Below are positions 1 to 13,147 of a stretch of 64,000 bases of DNA, in pieces. Made by a program: the position numbers and the translations under genes. The stretch comes from Erpobdella octoculata (lineage: Eukaryota > Annelida > Clitellata > Hirudinida > Erpobdellidae): assembly GCA_963978895.1 (NCBI GenBank), contig OZ022241.1, forward strand, positions 41,049,829 to 41,113,828. Reading direction: 5' to 3'. Below the pieces are notes generated by a model. It did not search any database. It was not told the origin of the DNA and saw only the letters and a program-made list of their open reading frames with translations. Each line of letters begins with the position of its first letter. The first letter of the stretch is position 1.

Positions 1-1405
1 AGTTATTATTAATTATAATCGCCAGGAGCTGCATTAAATAAATTAGTCTTGCATAAGCTCAAAAACTCGAGACGAAGGTCTCCCTCGGTCACTTTTCGTT
101 TAGTAACTAAAACTAAATAAAAAAAAAATTTCTATTAAAAGTAACATATGTGTTACAAAATATTTTGTAATCAAAACTCCAACGTTAATAAAAAATAATT
201 TTAAATCTAAAAAAACATAGAATTAAATTAATTCTATAAAATTTTACCTGGATTGCAGATTTTAACGTTGACATAGTTTAAATACTGGGAACAGAAAAGC
301 TTTTCAGGCTCTTCAAGGTTTTCAGGCATTTACTGGCTGTGACAGTACCAGCGCGTTTGTAAGAAAAAAAGTCTTTTAAAACTTATGTTATCTGAAAGCT
401 ACTTTATAGATATTTTTCTTCTAATTTGAAAAACATCTGAGATTAGCCTTGATAGTTTATAAGTTCTTGTGCGCTTTGTGTGCTACATGTATGGTCAGAC
501 AGAGGCTATGAATGGTCAGAAACAGCTAAAGTGAGGAGTGCAATTTTTCAGGGTTGTCATAGTTCATATATTTTTGTAATTTTGGGCTGTCATTTTGTAA
601 TTTAAGGGTTGTCATAGTTCGTATATTTTTGTAATTTTTTAGTTACCACGGTCAAGAGCAGTACAGTTAATGACCGATTAAACAACTTTCAGCATTTCTG
701 CTGTTTTTATTTTTGGTCTTTTTGGTTTTCTTTGCTATCGTTTGAATTTGAATTGGCCGGAAGCCAAACAGCGGTCCCCGTTTGAACGGCGGCGAGAAAA
801 TTTATGTGCTTACGGTTTTTTTTTGGAGTGGATATGCGCGCTGGCTGCTAGAAAGCTACTGAGGTCGTAGCCCTTTGAAACACGATTACTTTGATATTTC
901 ATTCAAATTTAAGCTCCGTGCAACGTGGCTCGGAGTACGTATATATGAGGTGGAGCCTCACGCTTATAAACTGTTTCAGTGATAAGTTATTTGGTTTTTA
1001 TGAATTAAATTTGAAAAAAAAACAATAACAGTGATTAAATTATATACAAACAAATTATACGTATTTAAAAACGAGCGTCAAACTCTTGTCGTACAAAAAT
1101 TTCATAAATGGAAAACCATAAATTTATTTTTGTTTTTGTTTCTAAAAATAAGTTTTTGTCTTAGTTCTAAATAATCTTACAAACATAAAAATTAACGCTT
1201 GCATAAACAGAAAGATAATTAACAAATTGACTTTCTGATTGCTAACAAGCAATTTCATGGAACGGTTGGGCTGACGTTGCTCACTTGTCAAAGTAGTCCT
1301 GAAAATATTAAAAAAATTTGCATTAAAACGAGAAAAATAGAAATTTAAATTACATCTTTGAATTTTAACCGGCTGTGATGATTACGATCTTGTTGAAAAA
1401 ATTTG
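1..1405. other. AT-rich spacer without a recognised gene
   Basis: No coding exon was recognised. A 35-base motif beginning GGGTTGTCATAGTTC is repeated at about 550-584 and 605-640. Confidence 0.6.
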
Positions 1406-2649
1406 AAACAAGTAAATTAAAAACGAATTTTTAAAACCAATGCTCTTATATGTAATTAAAACACAAATTTTGCAATCAATTTTTTTTTATATTACTCTTT
1501 TATTTTATGTTAAAGTCGAAATATCTTAATTATATCGAAATTAATTAAAATTATCTAAATTAATTGACTTATTGTAAAACTAATAATTGAATATTGCATT
1601 GTCTTCTATTTTAAGCATGTAAGCAAAATTTGAAAAAATCTATCATCAGGAAGTGACTCAAAAATTGATTGCAAGATTTGAAACAAACAGACAGACAGAG
1701 AAACAGAGACGACGAGTTAATAAAAGCATTGGTAATAATAATAAAAATATCATCAAAAAGCATCGAATTTAAATATCTCAACTATTTTCATGAAAATTTC
1801 GTACACGCTTGAGAATCGCGGTCAGTGAGTGTGGTTCGTGTTAACTTGGTAAAATAGTCTGCCAGTCGGTTAGCGTTTTGTGGTCAAGAAAACCCTCAAG
1901 AAAACCCTCAAGAAACCCCTCGATAAAATCCTCAAGAAAATTAACTAAATTAATTGACTTATTGTAAAACTAATAATTGAATATTGCATTGTCTTCTATT
2001 TTAAGCATGTATGCAAAATTTGAAAAAAATCTATCAACAGGAAGTGACTCAAAAATTGATTGCAAGATTTGAAACAGACAGAGAAACAGAGCCGACGAGT
2101 TAATAAAAGCATTGGTAAAAAAATGGAAATTAGTCACAAAAGTAAAAGTTAAATATTTATTAAAACGCTAAATAACTTCGAAAAAAAATTCTGCGCAATT
2201 TTTTCGTCATTCCTAAATATTACAAACATGTTCTAGATTAATTAGAAACTTGCATATTGGAAGCATTCTGAGACTGAAAACCTTATGCATTTAAAATTTT
2301 CTCTAGTTCTAGAAAAAATTAAGTTAACTAAAATTTATTCACACAATCAGATGATCTGAATTAGGTAAACAACAATTCATCCTAATCGGTTTAAAATAAA
2401 AGTCAATTGTGTTTCATTGAAGTTTAAATTTGTTTTAAAAAACAAACTGTTTTTACCAATGCTTTTATTAACTCGTCGGCTCTGTTTCTCTGTCTGTTTC
2501 TCTGTTTCAAATCTTGCAATCAATTTTTGAGTCACTTCCTGATGATAGATTTTTTTCAAATTTTGCATACATGCTCAAGATAGAAGACAATGCAATATTC
2601 AATTATTAGTTTTACAATAAGTCAATTAATTTAGTTAATTTTCTTGAGG

Positions 2650-2697
<48 letters not shown>

Positions 2698-2945
2698 TAT
2701 TATATTTATTTGTTGTATATTGCGACTTTAATATAAAATAAAAGAGTAATATAAGAAAAAATTGATTGCAAAATTTTTGTTTATGAGCTTAATGGAAATC
2801 GCAATGCTCTTCGAACCATATTACGCCAGGCCAGACTTTAATATAAAATAAAAGAGTAATATAAGAAAAAATTGATTGCAAAATTTGTGTCTTAATTACA
2901 TATAAGAGCATTGGTTTTAAAAATTCGTTTTTAATTTACTTGTTT
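1406..2945. mobile_element. Foldback (inverted-repeat) element, non-coding
   Basis: The outer arms 1406-1517 and 2834-2945 are 112-base inverted repeats differing at only about three positions. A second block, 1925-2117, is inverted at 2454-2655, and part of it (1561-1734) is also present as a direct copy. A partial copy of the outer arm sits at 2724-2777. No transposase is visible. The structure suggests a MITE or foldback element with nested rearrangement. Short open frames inside it mirror each other and are not genes. Confidence 0.75.
2654..2694. repeat. (TA)n microsatellite
   Basis: About 20 TA units inside the foldback element, at the inner edge of its right arm. Confidence 0.9.
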
Positions 2946-3647
2946 AATTTACAAAATTATTAACTTGTGTTTTGAAAAAAATCAAACATAAAAATTTTAA
3001 AAATTTCGTTTTAAAAAATAAATTTTCATTAAATGGAGAGCAGGTGAATCTTGAAAAAAAAAGGATTTGTAAAAAAGAAACCTCGTTTTTACGGCTTGCA
3101 TGCTCAATATGTACATACTGGATACGTGTTAGTATAATAAATATAATAAACAAACTTTTAAAAGTACAAGTTTATATTAGTTTATAAAGTTTTTGTTGTG
3201 AGTTCGTTTTAAATAGTTCAGAAACTAACATGATTTAATCAGAAATACAAGTTTGTGGACTAAAAAAAATGAACTTCCTCATAATAAACATACCAGTAAT
3301 TAAAAGAAGTTTTTTAGACTGGACTTGGCTGGATATCAGATGCCAGATATCGAAACTATACACTGGACATTGTATACAAAGCAATTTTTTATTGGTGATT
3401 TGTGCCCAGTCAGAACGAATTGACTGATAAACAAAGTTCGATGGCATATTGAGAATTAAATTTGTTATTATTCGCTTTAAAATGTACGAGTTGTTGATAT
3501 GCGATTGTTTTGTTCGTAAGTAGAAATTTTCTTAAAATTGCTTTCATGCCTACAAAGCAAATAAAAGCTTATTTTATAATGTTTTACTAACGATTGAAAA
3601 AACAAAATGAGACGTTTATATTATTACTTTTAAATTGACAAAACGAA
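2946..3647. other. AT-rich spacer downstream of the ligase gene
   Basis: Short frames occur on both strands, but none shows splice context or family resemblance. Nothing else is seen. Confidence 0.5.
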
Positions 3648-3653
3648 TTTATT
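3648..3653 (-). terminator. Poly(A) signal of the TRIP12-like gene
   Basis: An AATAAA hexamer on the minus strand lies about 130 bases beyond the TGA stop (3780-3782). The spacing fits a short 3' UTR ending near 3625-3640. Confidence 0.55.
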
Positions 3654-3779
3654 GCACTAAGAAAAATCATTGTTTGATAAAGCACAATAATACAATGCAA
3701 TAGGTCAAAATAAACAACAAATTTAATTACATTATTCTAAAATTACATGTATTAAAACAATAATTGCTCTTAAAATCCA

Positions 3780-6700
3780 TCAAAGAAACTGAAACTTGTA
3801 TTGTCCCATCGATATAGCTTGTAAGAGCTTTGATTTCATTATTTCTTTAGAGCTGTAATTTGGTAGTACCAGGTAATTGCCGCATGTCATTACCGTAGGT
3901 AAGTAACCATCTGGATCTTTTGATTTCGTGTCCATCTGCATGATCGTCAGCTGTGGCCGAAGTCCTTTGAAACCTGGAAATTTGAAGATGAAGCACTCAA
4001 CCAATTGAACAATTAATTAGGCTAACCACTGATTCATCAGAACAGGCTACTGAAAAAATTTGTACTAAATTTAAAATATCTACCTTGTGCTGGCAGTTTG
4101 TGGAAGCCTGTAGCGAATCTGATAAAAGCTCGCTGCTCGGAGGAATCGAACTCGGAAAGGATGTCAACAAAGTTGTTGATGGTTCGTGACACATAAGTGT
4201 AGCCTCCCTGAAATTTGCAGCACTCTTTGAGATACTTGGGAGTCCACTTTTCAAATCCCTTTCCACAGAATAGCTCGTCCATCTGGTGTAGTACAATAAA
4301 TTCAAAATTCAATGCAAATTCAAGTGATTATCAAAATTTGATGATTGTACAAGTAGGAAGTTATAGGAAGTTATATAAACTGACCTCTTCTGGATAGAAC
4401 ATGGCCAAGAAAGACGTGTTTACGACTTTTCCGAAGCCGACTGACAAAGCGTCAAGAAGCGGTCTCGAAGCCGAATTTAGAAAATCACTGTCGATAAGCT
4501 GTGAGGATGAAAAATATTTGGGGTAATAGTTTCCGATATTACACGATACTTTTATTTATCGATGCGATCATGAAGTTTTGTTGAACGCTGTTAATTATAT
4601 TTTTAAATCGTGTGATAATCCAAAAAAACTTACTGTGAGATACTCGCTGATGTTGTCCGGGCCGAGTATGATGCCGCGACCTCCCGGTTTCATCTCCACG
4701 TCTGAAGATCCAGGTCGACAAAAATTGAGGCAGAGATCTTCAAAACTGCTGCCGTCTTCAAGTTTGATGCTTTTGATCTGTTCCTCCTTTTCTTCTTGTG
4801 ACTTTGTAAAGGGAAAAAAAACAGTTCAGACAATGGATCAAATTTTTTCTTAACGTAACTTTAGAAATACTCACAAGCGACATATCGTTTTCTATATTTC
4901 TTTTTTGCATCTCACAGGAGAGCAGACTTTGGATGAGTCCGGACATCTCAGGAATGACGTCATCTACGTCCGCAAGACCGAGGGCACGTTGTCCACCCTG
5001 TACGGAGCCCCTCAACCACTTGAAAACAGCCTTGCTCAATGGAAGATCGATCTTAAAAAAAATTGAACGATTTTTTAAATTAAAAGAATATATACATATA
5101 TTTACCAATAATTAAAACAAATTAATCAAATACCCGTTTGAAATCTTTAAGAGACCTGGCCATAAGCATGCCAATGAATTGGAAAAGTTCTAATTTAGCT
5201 TCGTCGTTAGTCGGAAGAGGAAAAAGACCCGACTTAGAAGAGGTGTAAACCCGCTCGGACGGCGTAGGGCAGTGTTTTTCTTTATTTTCACCTGGGGCCT
5301 GGTTTTCGTCAACTTCTTCCTGGACGATCTCCATGTCGTTATCGTCAACTTCGCTTTGGTCTACGCCCGAAGAGCTAACGATTTCCATCGGTTCACCCCT
5401 CCACAAACTCAGATGATGAGACTGTATTTCCCGAGATAGAATCGCGTAGACCTCAAGGGTCGGTCCTTCGCCAGTTGCGATCTTTAGTTAGTAAAAAAAA
5501 GTTAAAAGTATGGTTAATTCAGATTTTGTTAAATTTGTTTTCAAAGTTATCTTTTCCAAAAAAAAAATTATAGCTAACCTCGCCGTTGAAGTTTAACTCA
5601 AGAAGACGCGAGGTGGCGTGTTTTTCCTCGAGTACTTTTTTAACATCCTCGATGACATTACGACGAGACACTTTGTACTGGAAATACGTAAATTACAAGT
5701 AATACAATTTGCAAGTACAATTATTTATTTATTGTAAATATCTATTAATACTAAATCCGTGCCGCTCTATTCGTAGACGAACGACTACGCTTGCGGAATG
5801 CAACCGTGCAAAACTTACTAAGCAAGTTCCGGAGCTTATCATGTGGATTTCCACGGAGGGGTTCAAGTGGTGGTTGATCTTGATGAGGGCCCTTTCTTTG
5901 TCGAAAGCAGCTGCATAGAAGAGGGTCTGTCGGACTTCCAACGGCAAAAGGAACGGCCTAAAAAAAGCGTACCGGGGAATAAATGATTTATAAATAATTT
6001 AACACAAATTTGCGTATAACTTATTTGCATTATTAGCTGGTATGCCCGGCATTGTCCAAGGATTTAGGTGTGCCAAATTTCAAAAAAATTGTTTCAGATG
6101 TTTAAATTTTTAAGCAAAGTATAAGTTTAAAAAAATAGGTTTTTTTTTGTTATTAGCTTGAGATAAATGGGCTTGAATCATCACATAGCCTTTTGTCGCA
6201 CATCTATAGAAACATAAAAAAAACCTGGGCAACACCTTATGACCTCGGCAACACCTGGTAACCCAGCTTGAAGTATAATAAAAATGAGACGAAATAGAAA
6301 TAAAACTAAAATTATAAAATTAATAAAAAAAATTTCTTGATTACATTATAATGAAAACAAGAGCACCAACATAAATTTGGCAATCTGTATAAGCTTGCGA
6401 CTCAAAGAAATGAACTTGCATGCTTGATCATTCTTCAGATGACTCTTAGCCACGCCGGTCAGTGAACTGCTCTCAAAAACAGAGCTTTCTACTATGGGAG
6501 AGAAGCTGATTTTCTGTGGGTAAAATTTTAGAAAAAAATTAGTGATATTTATGCTCGCGTGATTACTTAATAAGTGAGTATGGTATGTGTGTGTGCTTGC
6601 AAACATATAATTAGCATGGAATTCTACATGCATACATATCTCAATTATCCACATATATCATTTATAATTATATGGTTAGATGCTTAAAAAGAGTCAGAGT

Positions 6701-9700
6701 AAAAAAACCTAGTTCTATTATATCGCCCTGAATATTATTAAAAAATATATTACAATTATACGTCATTATCAATATTTTATATAGAAAAACTGCAACAAAA
6801 ATAGTATTTTTCTTAATAATTTTAAAATAATTTAATGAATTGTTCTCAAAAGTATTTTATTAATTTTAAAACTAACTAGAGCCTGGCTAGAGATAAACTG
6901 CTATGCTTACCTCAAAAAAGATGCCCCAATTTCTGTTTAGTGCATGCAGAAATGCTAGACAGGCCAGCGTGTCGGAATACATTTTCCGTGGATTCTCGAA
7001 AACGTTGGGACGAAGCAGATCAGTCAGGTGGCTACATCTGAAAATCTCCAAAATGTCTGGCCTTTCTTGTGATTCAGCAGGAAAACTGTTGCAATCGTTA
7101 AAATCGTTAAAAAGTCATAATCACGATTTTTTAGTTAACTTTGAGAGCATTTATAAAATATCATTATTAATTCAATAAATATCCAAAACGGTTGAATGAG
7201 TATTTAAATTAGTTCAATAAATATTGAAATTAGTTTAATGAATCATCAAATTAATAAAATGAATATTTAAATTAATTAACCTGCTAGAGCAATTTGGAGC
7301 GCTTTCATTCAATTTGCAGTCGCCCATCTGCAAAAAATTAAACAAGAAAGTGTTACTAAATTTTTAAATGCAAAAAACTTAACAACATAGTGTTATAGAT
7401 GAATATGTATTTATTAAATGAATTATGCATCTAGCAAATAGCTTCAATAATATAAAAAGCTTACATCAATAAGTAGGTTCAGACAGCTGATCAATTTGAC
7501 AACGAGGCTTTTGAAAACGCTTTTCTGGATGTTTGGATCCTGATTGAAAAAAAAAAGCCAATTTAAACTTTTTCCGGAGCTGTAACGACTAACGTACGGA
7601 TGGATTAACGACAGCATTCCGGCTGGGAGCAGTGTTTCAAGCGAGCGACTCCTCGGCGTTACGGAAAATTGCGTCGCACACTACGAATGCACCGGACGGT
7701 CCAACGAATTACTCGGCGCTTCCATTACTGGAAATTTATACACTGATCAAAACTTTTGAAAAAGTCACATTGAAACCCAGCCCTGTGACTTTTTTGGTTT
7801 AACATAAAATGAACCATCTACAAAAAAATTTTAGTAACCAACTAACCTCTGAACTTTCAAACAAACTCAAAAGAAATTGTTTGACATTTTCAAAGATGTC
7901 TTTGACTTCTACGGCATGACGCGGTCTTACGATCTCCAAGAAAACTCCAACAATTCCACTGTGGATGACGGCAGAAGGTAAAACTTCACTGGCGGTAACA
8001 ACATCCAGGAACTTTTTTATTTGAACTCTCGAAGGTTCCTTTGAAATCGAGTTTTTATACGAAATAAACGACGAGTATACCAAAACAGCGTAGCAAATCG
8101 TTTATATAACAACAGCGAGCATAAAAAAAAAACTGAAGAAAAATAAGAACCTCTTTGAGTTGAGACTTTAAGATGAATAGCCTGTCGACCGTGATGAAGT
8201 AGCTCGAAAGCGGTTGTTGCTCACGATAGATTTTTAGAAATTCCGATGCTGTTAAAAAAAAAAAGTATCTATGTATATATGTAAATATTTATTTATTTAT
8301 TTATAACAACAACTTTAACTATGACATGTTTAGTCATCAAAAGATAATGTCAATGTACTTAATATCAGAAGAACTCAATGTGGTTCGACTGTTTGAAAAG
8401 AAATAAAGATAAATACGAGGCGTGGTTTATTTTAAATTAACCTTTCTGAAAGATCCAGTTCTTAGCCTGAGCTCTTTGATTTGGGCACATGGTGCCAGCT
8501 ACAATCTGGTTGAAGTAGGCAATGACGTCTCCACCGTTGTCATCTCCGTTGGGATGTACGGCCTGCACGGCAGCCGCAGGACCGTCGCAGGCAAAATCGT
8601 CGAGGTTCACGACCTTTGTCAGCCTGTCCATCGAAAGCACGACGCCTAGAAACGATCGCGAGAGATGAAGTTAGTCTGAGTGCCACTTTAAACGAGCTCG
8701 TTAAAATATAATTGATATATATATATATAGCCTCACCCTGCTGGCAAAACCGATTTTCATAGGCAGCAAAATCGATCTTCATCAACATGCCTGCTATTTG
8801 CAGGCCTGTCATTATAGACGGAAGGTAATCTGTCGACAGCAGCATGGCTATGATACTGTTAATTAGAATAAAAAAAAACATTTAAATAGGCAATGGATAG
8901 ATTAGAGCGCCTTTCAATTTAAGAAAAGGCCATTTATAAGTTCATTTTGATTGATTGACTGATGAATGAAAAAATCGATTGCGGTGAGATCGTTCTGAAA
9001 ATAATGCAGCGATGCAAATTCCCGAGGCGTAACATAATTTAAAAACAGTTCTGAGTGACATCCCAAAGACTGCTGTTTCTTTTGAAAGATTTTCTAAAAC
9101 AAAAAAAAAACAATACAAAACCAACTTAGAGTTCATTTTTTCAATCATCAGACATTTCATCAGTTTGGGATCAGCATGGTGATAAAGTTTTAAAAGAGCA
9201 TCTTCTGCAACATCCTTGTAACGTCCAATCTGAGAATGATATATAAGTAACTACATATATTGTCTGCGATAACAATCGTTATGTTAAAGTTCAACAATTT
9301 TGAACAACGTTAAAGTAAATTATTTCTTCATAAATGCCATTCAAATCAATTTCTTACACTATATTCTCCATGGCAAATTATAGCCCCATAAAGTCGGTTG
9401 GCAAATTCTCTCGTCAGTTCGGCGTTTTCTTCAGACAAAACGTCAACTAAGAAGAATAATTTGAACGTTAAAATAATTTATTATTTCTTTTGAATTATTT
9501 TTGAATTAAACTTTAATTGATTTAATTTTGCAACAAATGTTTTTAAAAGCCTCGGCACAGTGTTGGGTAAGTATTTCAAATACAAAATACAAATATTGCA
9601 GTAAATACCTATATTCGAATGTTTTCCAAAATACAAAATATATTGATGTATTTTGCTGCAAAAATACTAAGACTACTTTTTGTAACACTTGATACTGATA

Positions 9701-12700
9701 CATCATCAGCATGCATCACAAATACGTTTTAGCAAAAAAAAGTTAAATGAAAATACAAAAATACTTTCAAAGACTTTTTAGTATTTCAAATAAAATGTAT
9801 TTGAAATACTTACCCAACACTGCCTCGGCATACTGTATCTATAAATGACACCTGTAACCATTGATATATACTATATAGTATACATCAATGCCTGTAACAT
9901 TTCACATTTAAAATTAAATTGTTATTTAATGCACCTGTCCGCTGTGGATACACGAATCTTGATTTCGCCAAATCATTTCTCAGTCTGTTCTCTTCGCTCG
10001 GTAAAGGTGGCAAAATGTCTCTATCAATAATAAAGTTGTTCAAATGAGATGGTGTTCATAATAAGGATATTTCTGAATATTTCAGCTTAAAATTTTACTT
10101 TACCTCACGACAAAGAAAATCCTGAGCAGACAATTGTAATCCAGAACCCTGAACTTGAAAGACTGAAATGAAATAAATAAGATAGCTAAATACAAATATA
10201 GCGATTTCGTGTCATAGAAATATTACCCCGAGATGTTTATAGTTACTATGACGATAAATGTTTTTGTAGTCTTTTTCAATATGCTTCTTTAATTTATTTG
10301 GTTCAATTAAACTAAACTTGTTTTTTAAATGTGTGAATTTTTTAATGATCTTCAAAACGTCCGCGGACATCTCATGGACATCCGGACAAATGAAAGTTAA
10401 TAAAAGCATATAATAAAATACTGTTAATCCTAGTAAATACTAAATATCTAACTGATTCACCAGCCCAATAAAGGATAAAATGGAAAAAAGCCTTATATTG
10501 CCCCAGTGGCGTAGCTAAGGTTTTTGGCGCCAGGGGCAAGTCTACAGAATGCGCCCCTAAAAATTTTCATCTGTCAACTTTCACTGATATTGCGCCCACT
10601 TTTGGCACCCCCTAGCCACCGGCGCCCGAGGTGGCTGCCCCCTTTGCTACGCCACTGCATATAAATGCAGGCGGTGCTGATGATTTAAGAGAAAATGCAC
10701 ATACCTCTTTTCCGTTTGCATAAGAGTCAGGGTTTGATACGATTCGGTTGAGTAAAGATTTTGAAAAACCTTTAAAATTAAATTTAAAATACAATTATAA
10801 AAACAATTCACTTCTAAGCTCAAATAATAGGTTTTTATAAAAAAAAACCCAATAATTGTAAAACAATCAATCAGCAAGCTATTGCTCTGGAGAAGATATG
10901 GAAAAACTCACCAGACTTCAAGAGCTTTACAGTAAATCCAGGACATCTGGTACACAGAGTGTAAACTATTTGGAGCAGGTCTCCCAGTGGCTTATACCCA
11001 AGAACTTGAGTTAATAGCTTCAAGAAAAATAAATTACAATTAGGATCTTTTAGGTAAGCTGTCAACTTAAAGTGTTAAGTTATTCAGACATCCATATAGG
11101 TATACTTGCAATATGCGATTTACAGCCACCATAGTGATTTGTCTTTCATGATATAACCGGTAAATTAAAAATGAAAATTGAATATTCGTACCAAGTTGTT
11201 GATAGAATCGATGATTTCATCTTTCGGCAGCCAGAGCAAACACTCTTTATCATTTCTGAAGCTATGGAGAAGGTTTCTGAGAAAGTTGAGTATGAAGCAC
11301 TGGATCTCGAAATCCTGCAAAAATTAAAATAAATATATTTGTCAATCGCACAAATGCCGACATTGAACTCATCAGATTCTCACTGCATCTAACTAATTAA
11401 GTCATCAGTGGCACAGTACACTTCATTAGAAAGAAAAATAAACATAAAATAAATATTTATACACTCACGTTTTTAAGTTTAAAGTATATAATGGTAATAT
11501 ATCGAAAATATAGTAAATCAAACCTCGCATTTCATTCTTGTGACAAGCATGAACCAGCACATCTGGAAGTTTTCCGGTAAATTGACCGAGCTGAAGACCT
11601 GTTCCAATATTTCCATGGACGTCTGCCGAACATTCTGGTCAGTAGATTTGATGAATTGGACAAAGGCTTCGAAACCGTTCTGTGTTCGAAAAATAAAAAG
11701 TAATATACCTAATTTTGTATTATTTGACCAAATATAAAGAATAATATACTTAATTTTGTATTATTTGACCAAATATAATTAGTTCACGCGTTTCTTCGAA
11801 TCAAATTTAAGTTAGGTCACTTATGATTCGCAATCCACCGGGTGTCAGCTCTGTTTCTAATTCTATAGATTATTAATGTCTGCGACGAAGCAACGAACTA
11901 AATGACATTTTAATAGGTTCATCTGTTTAATTCAGTGTGACTGCGCCCGGGAACAGCTGTCCCTATGTTCCCCGTCTCTACGCCTCTGTAGCAGAGACTT
12001 TGCTCTGGCAGCTAATGAGCCGTAGTCGCCATAGTGGTCTCTTCTTTCTGAGCGGTCAGCATGTACGTTATGAAAAATTTTTTTTTAATTTACTCTGAAC
12101 AAACATTTTCAATGAAGACTTTCGGATCTTTCTCTATGAACATCTCCATCACACTTGCTACGCTGGCTACGAGATGTTCGCAGCTGTAGGTAACTAGCTG
12201 TAAAATAAAAATAATAATATTTTATTAGTTTAGAATGATTGATAAATTTCAGTTTTTAAAAGCCTATTAAATGTATATGACCAAAATCGGTAGCTATGGC
12301 TTTGACGAGATCAACAGTAAAAGCTGATGAAAGCGGAAAAACGCTATCTGATCCAGCTTGAGAAAGTTTTAAGCGGCTAATGCTAGGGAGTATTAAAAAA
12401 AGTTAACCTCATGGGTCATATTGGTATTTAAAATGAACTACACTTCTTATTATAAAAATATAAGGTGTTATTTTGTCAATTCATATTCAAGCATTATATC
12501 ATCTGTACCTTCTTGAGCAAATACGGTGCGCACATCAGAAGGGGCTGTTGGAATTCGGCTTTCATGGTCCACAAGATGTCAATAAGGGTGCAGATGCGAG
12601 ACATGACATCCAGACTTCCAGACTGTTCAAATATTTGCATAGTCGAAAGGGTAAGCGTTTCTATGTCGACGAATGGAGCTAGGGTCTCCCTGTTTTCTTG

Positions 12701-13032
12701 AAGAACCTAAGTATTTTTACAAAAAAATCTTCAGTCATAAAAATACATCTTATAAAAAATAAACTAAGAAAGTAAATATATAATCTTCTCTCAAATTAAT
12801 TTTACTGTTACTAAAAACAACAGTTATTTACCGATAGGACAGTTTTGATTAAAAAAAAACTAAAGTAAAAGTATATAGTCCTATTAGTAATGAATGGAGC
12901 ACCAGTAACGACAAAACTTACGATGTTGAGAGAGCGGATGGTGGATGGCATTACTTCATCATCGTTGGGGTCAAAAGACAAGTATTCCAGAAGGCCGAAG
13001 TAATAACTAACTGGGTCATTCTGTGCATCCAT
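3780..13032 (-). CDS. TRIP12: TRIP12/UFD4-family HECT E3 ubiquitin ligase, 28 exons
   Basis: Transfers ubiquitin from an E2 through a catalytic cysteine to substrate lysines; TRIP12 relatives act mainly in the nucleus. Minus-strand exons, 5' to 3': 12922-13032, 12509-12706, 12105-12197, 11524-11679, 11192-11314, 10912-11017, 10705-10769, 10227-10370, 10104-10162, 9935-10020, 9358-9446, 9126-9229, 8737-8855, 8442-8645, 8151-8248, 7847-8038, 7465-7539, 7281-7327, 6911-7085, 6371-6513, 5819-5957, 5579-5677, 5134-5481, 4875-5051, 4634-4801, 4385-4498, 4084-4282, 3780-3973. All phases agree, giving about 1274 residues. The N-terminal third resembles the TRIP12 ARM repeats. Exons 12-17 match the block ending in the family's KFL-type helix. 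The HECT domain starts near TRIP12's CPFFFPF segment (here PFLLPLEVRQTLFY) and ends LPTVMTCGNYL with the active Cys (codon 3882-3884, about residue 1241). The TRIP12 WWE domain and long disordered linkers are missing, and the C-terminus is FQFL instead of FHLS. Start: ATG at 13032, but an acceptor at 13056-13057 leaves an upstream exon possible. Exons 8 and 12 use weak splice sites. Confidence 0.9.
9558..9822. mobile_element. hAT-type MITE with 8-bp target duplication
   Basis: The ends are inverted repeats of about 27 bases, starting CAGTGTTGGGTAAGTATTT and ending with its reverse complement. The element is flanked on both sides by the same 8 bases, CCTCGGCA (9550-9557 and 9823-9830). An 8-base target duplication is the hAT hallmark. 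The 265-base body has no coding capacity. It lies in a TRIP12 intron between exons 9935 and 9358. Confidence 0.88.
10504..10657. mobile_element. Short MITE-like element in a TRIP12 intron
   Basis: A GC-rich 154-base island bounded by CAGTGGCGTAGC and its exact reverse complement GCTACGCCACTG. This is the kind of terminal inverted repeat known from non-autonomous hAT-like elements. No clear target duplication was found. Related GC-rich fragments appear near 14058-14100 and 50625-50655. Confidence 0.65.
11703..11778. repeat. Short direct duplication in a TRIP12 intron
   Basis: Two near-identical units of about 33 bases, centred on ATTTTGTATTATTTGACC, immediately upstream (in gene orientation) of exon 11524-11679. 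Confidence 0.7.
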
Positions 13033-13057
13033 ACTGAATTTTTTGTCTTGTTTAGCT

Positions 13058-13147
13058 AGAAGTAAACAAAAATATTTTAATTTATTCGAATTTATTTTAT
13101 GGTGGATGTGAAAGCAAGATTTTTTGCTAGAAGATTCTTCTAAAACA
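13058..13147 (+). repeat. Inverted repeat, arm 1, beside TRIP12 exon 1
   Basis: Begins at the putative splice acceptor of the first TRIP12 exon. It is present in reverse complement at 14367-14482; the other arm is longer by an internal insertion. About 1.2 kb of spacer separates the arms. Confidence 0.8.
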
